6,456 bases of DNA, taken from assembly GCA_002684695.1 (NCBI GenBank), contig NYVQ01000062.1:2551-9006 (forward strand), read 5' to 3'. Shown piece after piece: positions 5,826-6,456 of the stretch (its first letter is position 1; every line of letters starts with the position of its first letter). The notes below the pieces were generated by a model. It was not told the origin of the DNA and did not search any database. It saw only the letters and a list, made by a program, of their open reading frames with translations. Made by a program: the position numbers and the translations under genes. Origin of the DNA: SAR116 cluster bacterium (GTDB taxonomy: Bacteria > Pseudomonadota > Alphaproteobacteria > Puniceispirillales > GCA-002684695).

Positions 5826-6180
5826 ACTTAGACCACCAAACAGAATAACCATTTGGTGATATAATTAATGGTATATGATATTTTTTATTATCTTCATCCA
5901 TTTTAAATCGAATTACAACATCTGAAATTATTCTATTTGTCCAATTTTTAGTATTTTGATTTTTAAAATAATTTTCAGTTTTTATGACCATTTCAAATTC
6001 ACAAAATTTATCTTTTTCACTAATTTTAAATTCCTGTAATATTCTTCCACCAGAATCTGTATTAGTATTCATAATTTTATTTGCTTGATTATTTTCATCA
6101 AACTTAAATATTGTGATTTCAACATTTGCAGCATGGTCTCCAGTCACTGAATTTAATAAATGTGAAGATAATATAGCCAT
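5824..6180 (-). CDS. Transthyretin / 5-hydroxyisourate hydrolase-like protein with altered C-terminus
   Basis: A 118-residue protein of the HIUase/transthyretin family (usual length about 110-120). HIUase opens the ring of 5-hydroxyisourate in uric acid breakdown. The three catalytic positions can be placed: His7 in LSSHLLNSVTG, Arg46 in TNTDSGGRI, and His102 in KYHIPLIISPNGYS. The central strand with ENYF (69-72) also fits. The diagnostic C-terminal tetrapeptide YRGS of true HIUases is WWSK here (115-118), so uricolytic activity is doubtful and a different small cyclic substrate is possible (inference). No signal peptide is seen; the protein is likely a cytoplasmic tetramer. It starts 6 nt after the TPP-enzyme stop and ends 10 nt before the DmdA-like start, so the three genes are co-transcribed. 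No other uric acid pathway gene (uricase, OHCU decarboxylase, allantoinase) is present in the window. Confidence 0.8.
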   Translation of the reverse strand: MAILSSHLLNSVTGDHAANVEITIFKFDENNQANKIMNTNTDSGGRILQEFKISEKDKFCEFEMVIKTENYFKNQNTKNWTNRIISDVVIRFKMDEDNKKYHIPLIISPNGYSVWWSK

Positions 6181-6186
6181 TCGATA

Positions 6187-6456
6187 CTACTCTATTGATG
6201 CTTTGTCTCTTTTGTTTGTGGTAGCAAGAACTATTGGGCTTATAACACCTTTAGCTTTAACATTTATGCATGCTGTTTTACCACTAGCAATTGCTCTTTT
6301 TAATGCGGGTTTAAGTTGATCTCTTTTTGTAACTAATTCACCATAACCGCCTAAACCCTCAAACATAGTGTGAAAGGGTATGTCTCTAAAATCAGTTGCA
6401 AAATGCTTCCCACTTTCAAAAAGCCTTTCTTGTTGCTGAGAGATACAATCTAAACC
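6187..6456 (-). CDS. Thiamine-diphosphate-dependent enzyme, acetolactate-synthase-like, C-terminal part (partial)
   Basis: The reading frame is open from the window edge at 6456 to the TAG at 6187-6189 and gives the last 89 residues. The segment FRDIPFHTMFEGLGGYGE (23-40 of the fragment), then LVTKRDQLKPALKRAIASGK (41-60) and ACINVKAKGVISPIV (62-76), matches the end of the C-terminal TPP-binding domain of acetolactate-synthase-like enzymes. In these the GG-x-GE-V turn is followed by a helix and the PACINV strand. Members of this family decarboxylate 2-oxo acids or join or cleave carbon chains through a thiamine carbanion. The GDG-NN cofactor motif and the N-terminal domains lie outside the window, so the reaction cannot be assigned. 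It is upstream of, and 6 nt from, the HIUase-like gene in the same operon. Confidence 0.8.
   Translation of the reverse strand, partial: GLDCISQQQERLFESGKHFATDFRDIPFHTMFEGLGGYGELVTKRDQLKPALKRAIASGKTACINVKAKGVISPIVLATTNKRDKASIE

Noticed and set aside
5814..5852. 13-residue N-terminal extension of the DmdA-like protein
   Set aside because: It would overlap the end of the HIUase-like gene, has no DmdA-like content, and the ATG at 5811-5813 has a far better ribosome binding site.
6113..6319. Plus-strand open frame spanning the HIUase-like start and the TPP-enzyme end
   Set aside because: Its hydrophobic look comes from the complement of two recognisable coding regions; no family match and no start signal.
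1..6456. tRNA, rRNA, CRISPR array, insertion sequence or prophage genes
   Set aside because: No clover-leaf candidates, spaced repeats, transposase or phage-like proteins were seen; coding genes fill nearly the whole window.

Overview
The window reads as a piece of a small, AT-rich bacterial genome. Genes are tightly packed, gaps are short, and the protein families are ones common in marine plankton bacteria. A DmdA-family demethylase, a Rieske oxygenase, a DUF1028 protein and a phytanoyl-CoA-dioxygenase-like protein together suggest a streamlined marine alphaproteobacterium (SAR11/Pelagibacterales or a similar low-GC group such as HIMB59/AEGEAN-169). That placement is inference from gene content and composition; there is no rRNA or other phylogenetic marker here.

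Layout from left to right: (1) 1-69 (+), the last 22 residues of a membrane protein, probably a DMT/EamA-type transporter. (2) 131-1288 (+), an ArgE-type M20 deacetylase with all metal ligands, preceded by a good promoter that would give a leaderless message. (3) 3559 down to 1295 (-), a compact operon in the order RidA-like protein, Rieske oxygenase alpha subunit, DUF1028 protein; it converges on the ArgE-type gene with only 6 bp between the stops. (4) 3560-3667, a shared 108-bp divergent upstream region. (5) 3668-4540 (+), an Fe(II)/2-oxoglutarate dioxygenase of the phytanoyl-CoA dioxygenase (PhyH) superfamily. (6) 4541-4694, a 154-bp convergent gap with a long AT-rich inverted repeat. (7) 6456 down to 4695 (-), a second tight operon: the C-terminus of a thiamine-diphosphate (TPP) enzyme, a small transthyretin/5-hydroxyisourate-hydrolase-like protein, and a DmdA-like folate-dependent demethylase. 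The gaps in this operon are 6 and 10 nt.

Taken together the genes look like a catabolic region for small methylated nitrogen or sulfur compounds. Two different iron oxygenases, a tetrahydrofolate-dependent methyl acceptor enzyme, an imine/enamine-handling protein, an Ntn-hydrolase-like protein, a cyclic-amide-hydrolase-like protein, an amide deacylase and a TPP carboligase/decarboxylase could act in successive steps. The Rieske enzyme has Glu where most ring-hydroxylating oxygenases have the bridging Asp, as in the carnitine monooxygenase type that acts on quaternary ammonium substrates. Several members depart from their family archetypes at key residues: the Rid protein lacks the catalytic Arg, the HIUase-like protein lacks the YRGS tail, and the DmdA-like protein has Tyr for Trp in a core motif. 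No substrate can be proven from sequence alone. N-methylated aromatic or betaine-type compounds such as homarine, or DMSP-like sulfonium compounds, are the hypotheses I consider most reasonable.
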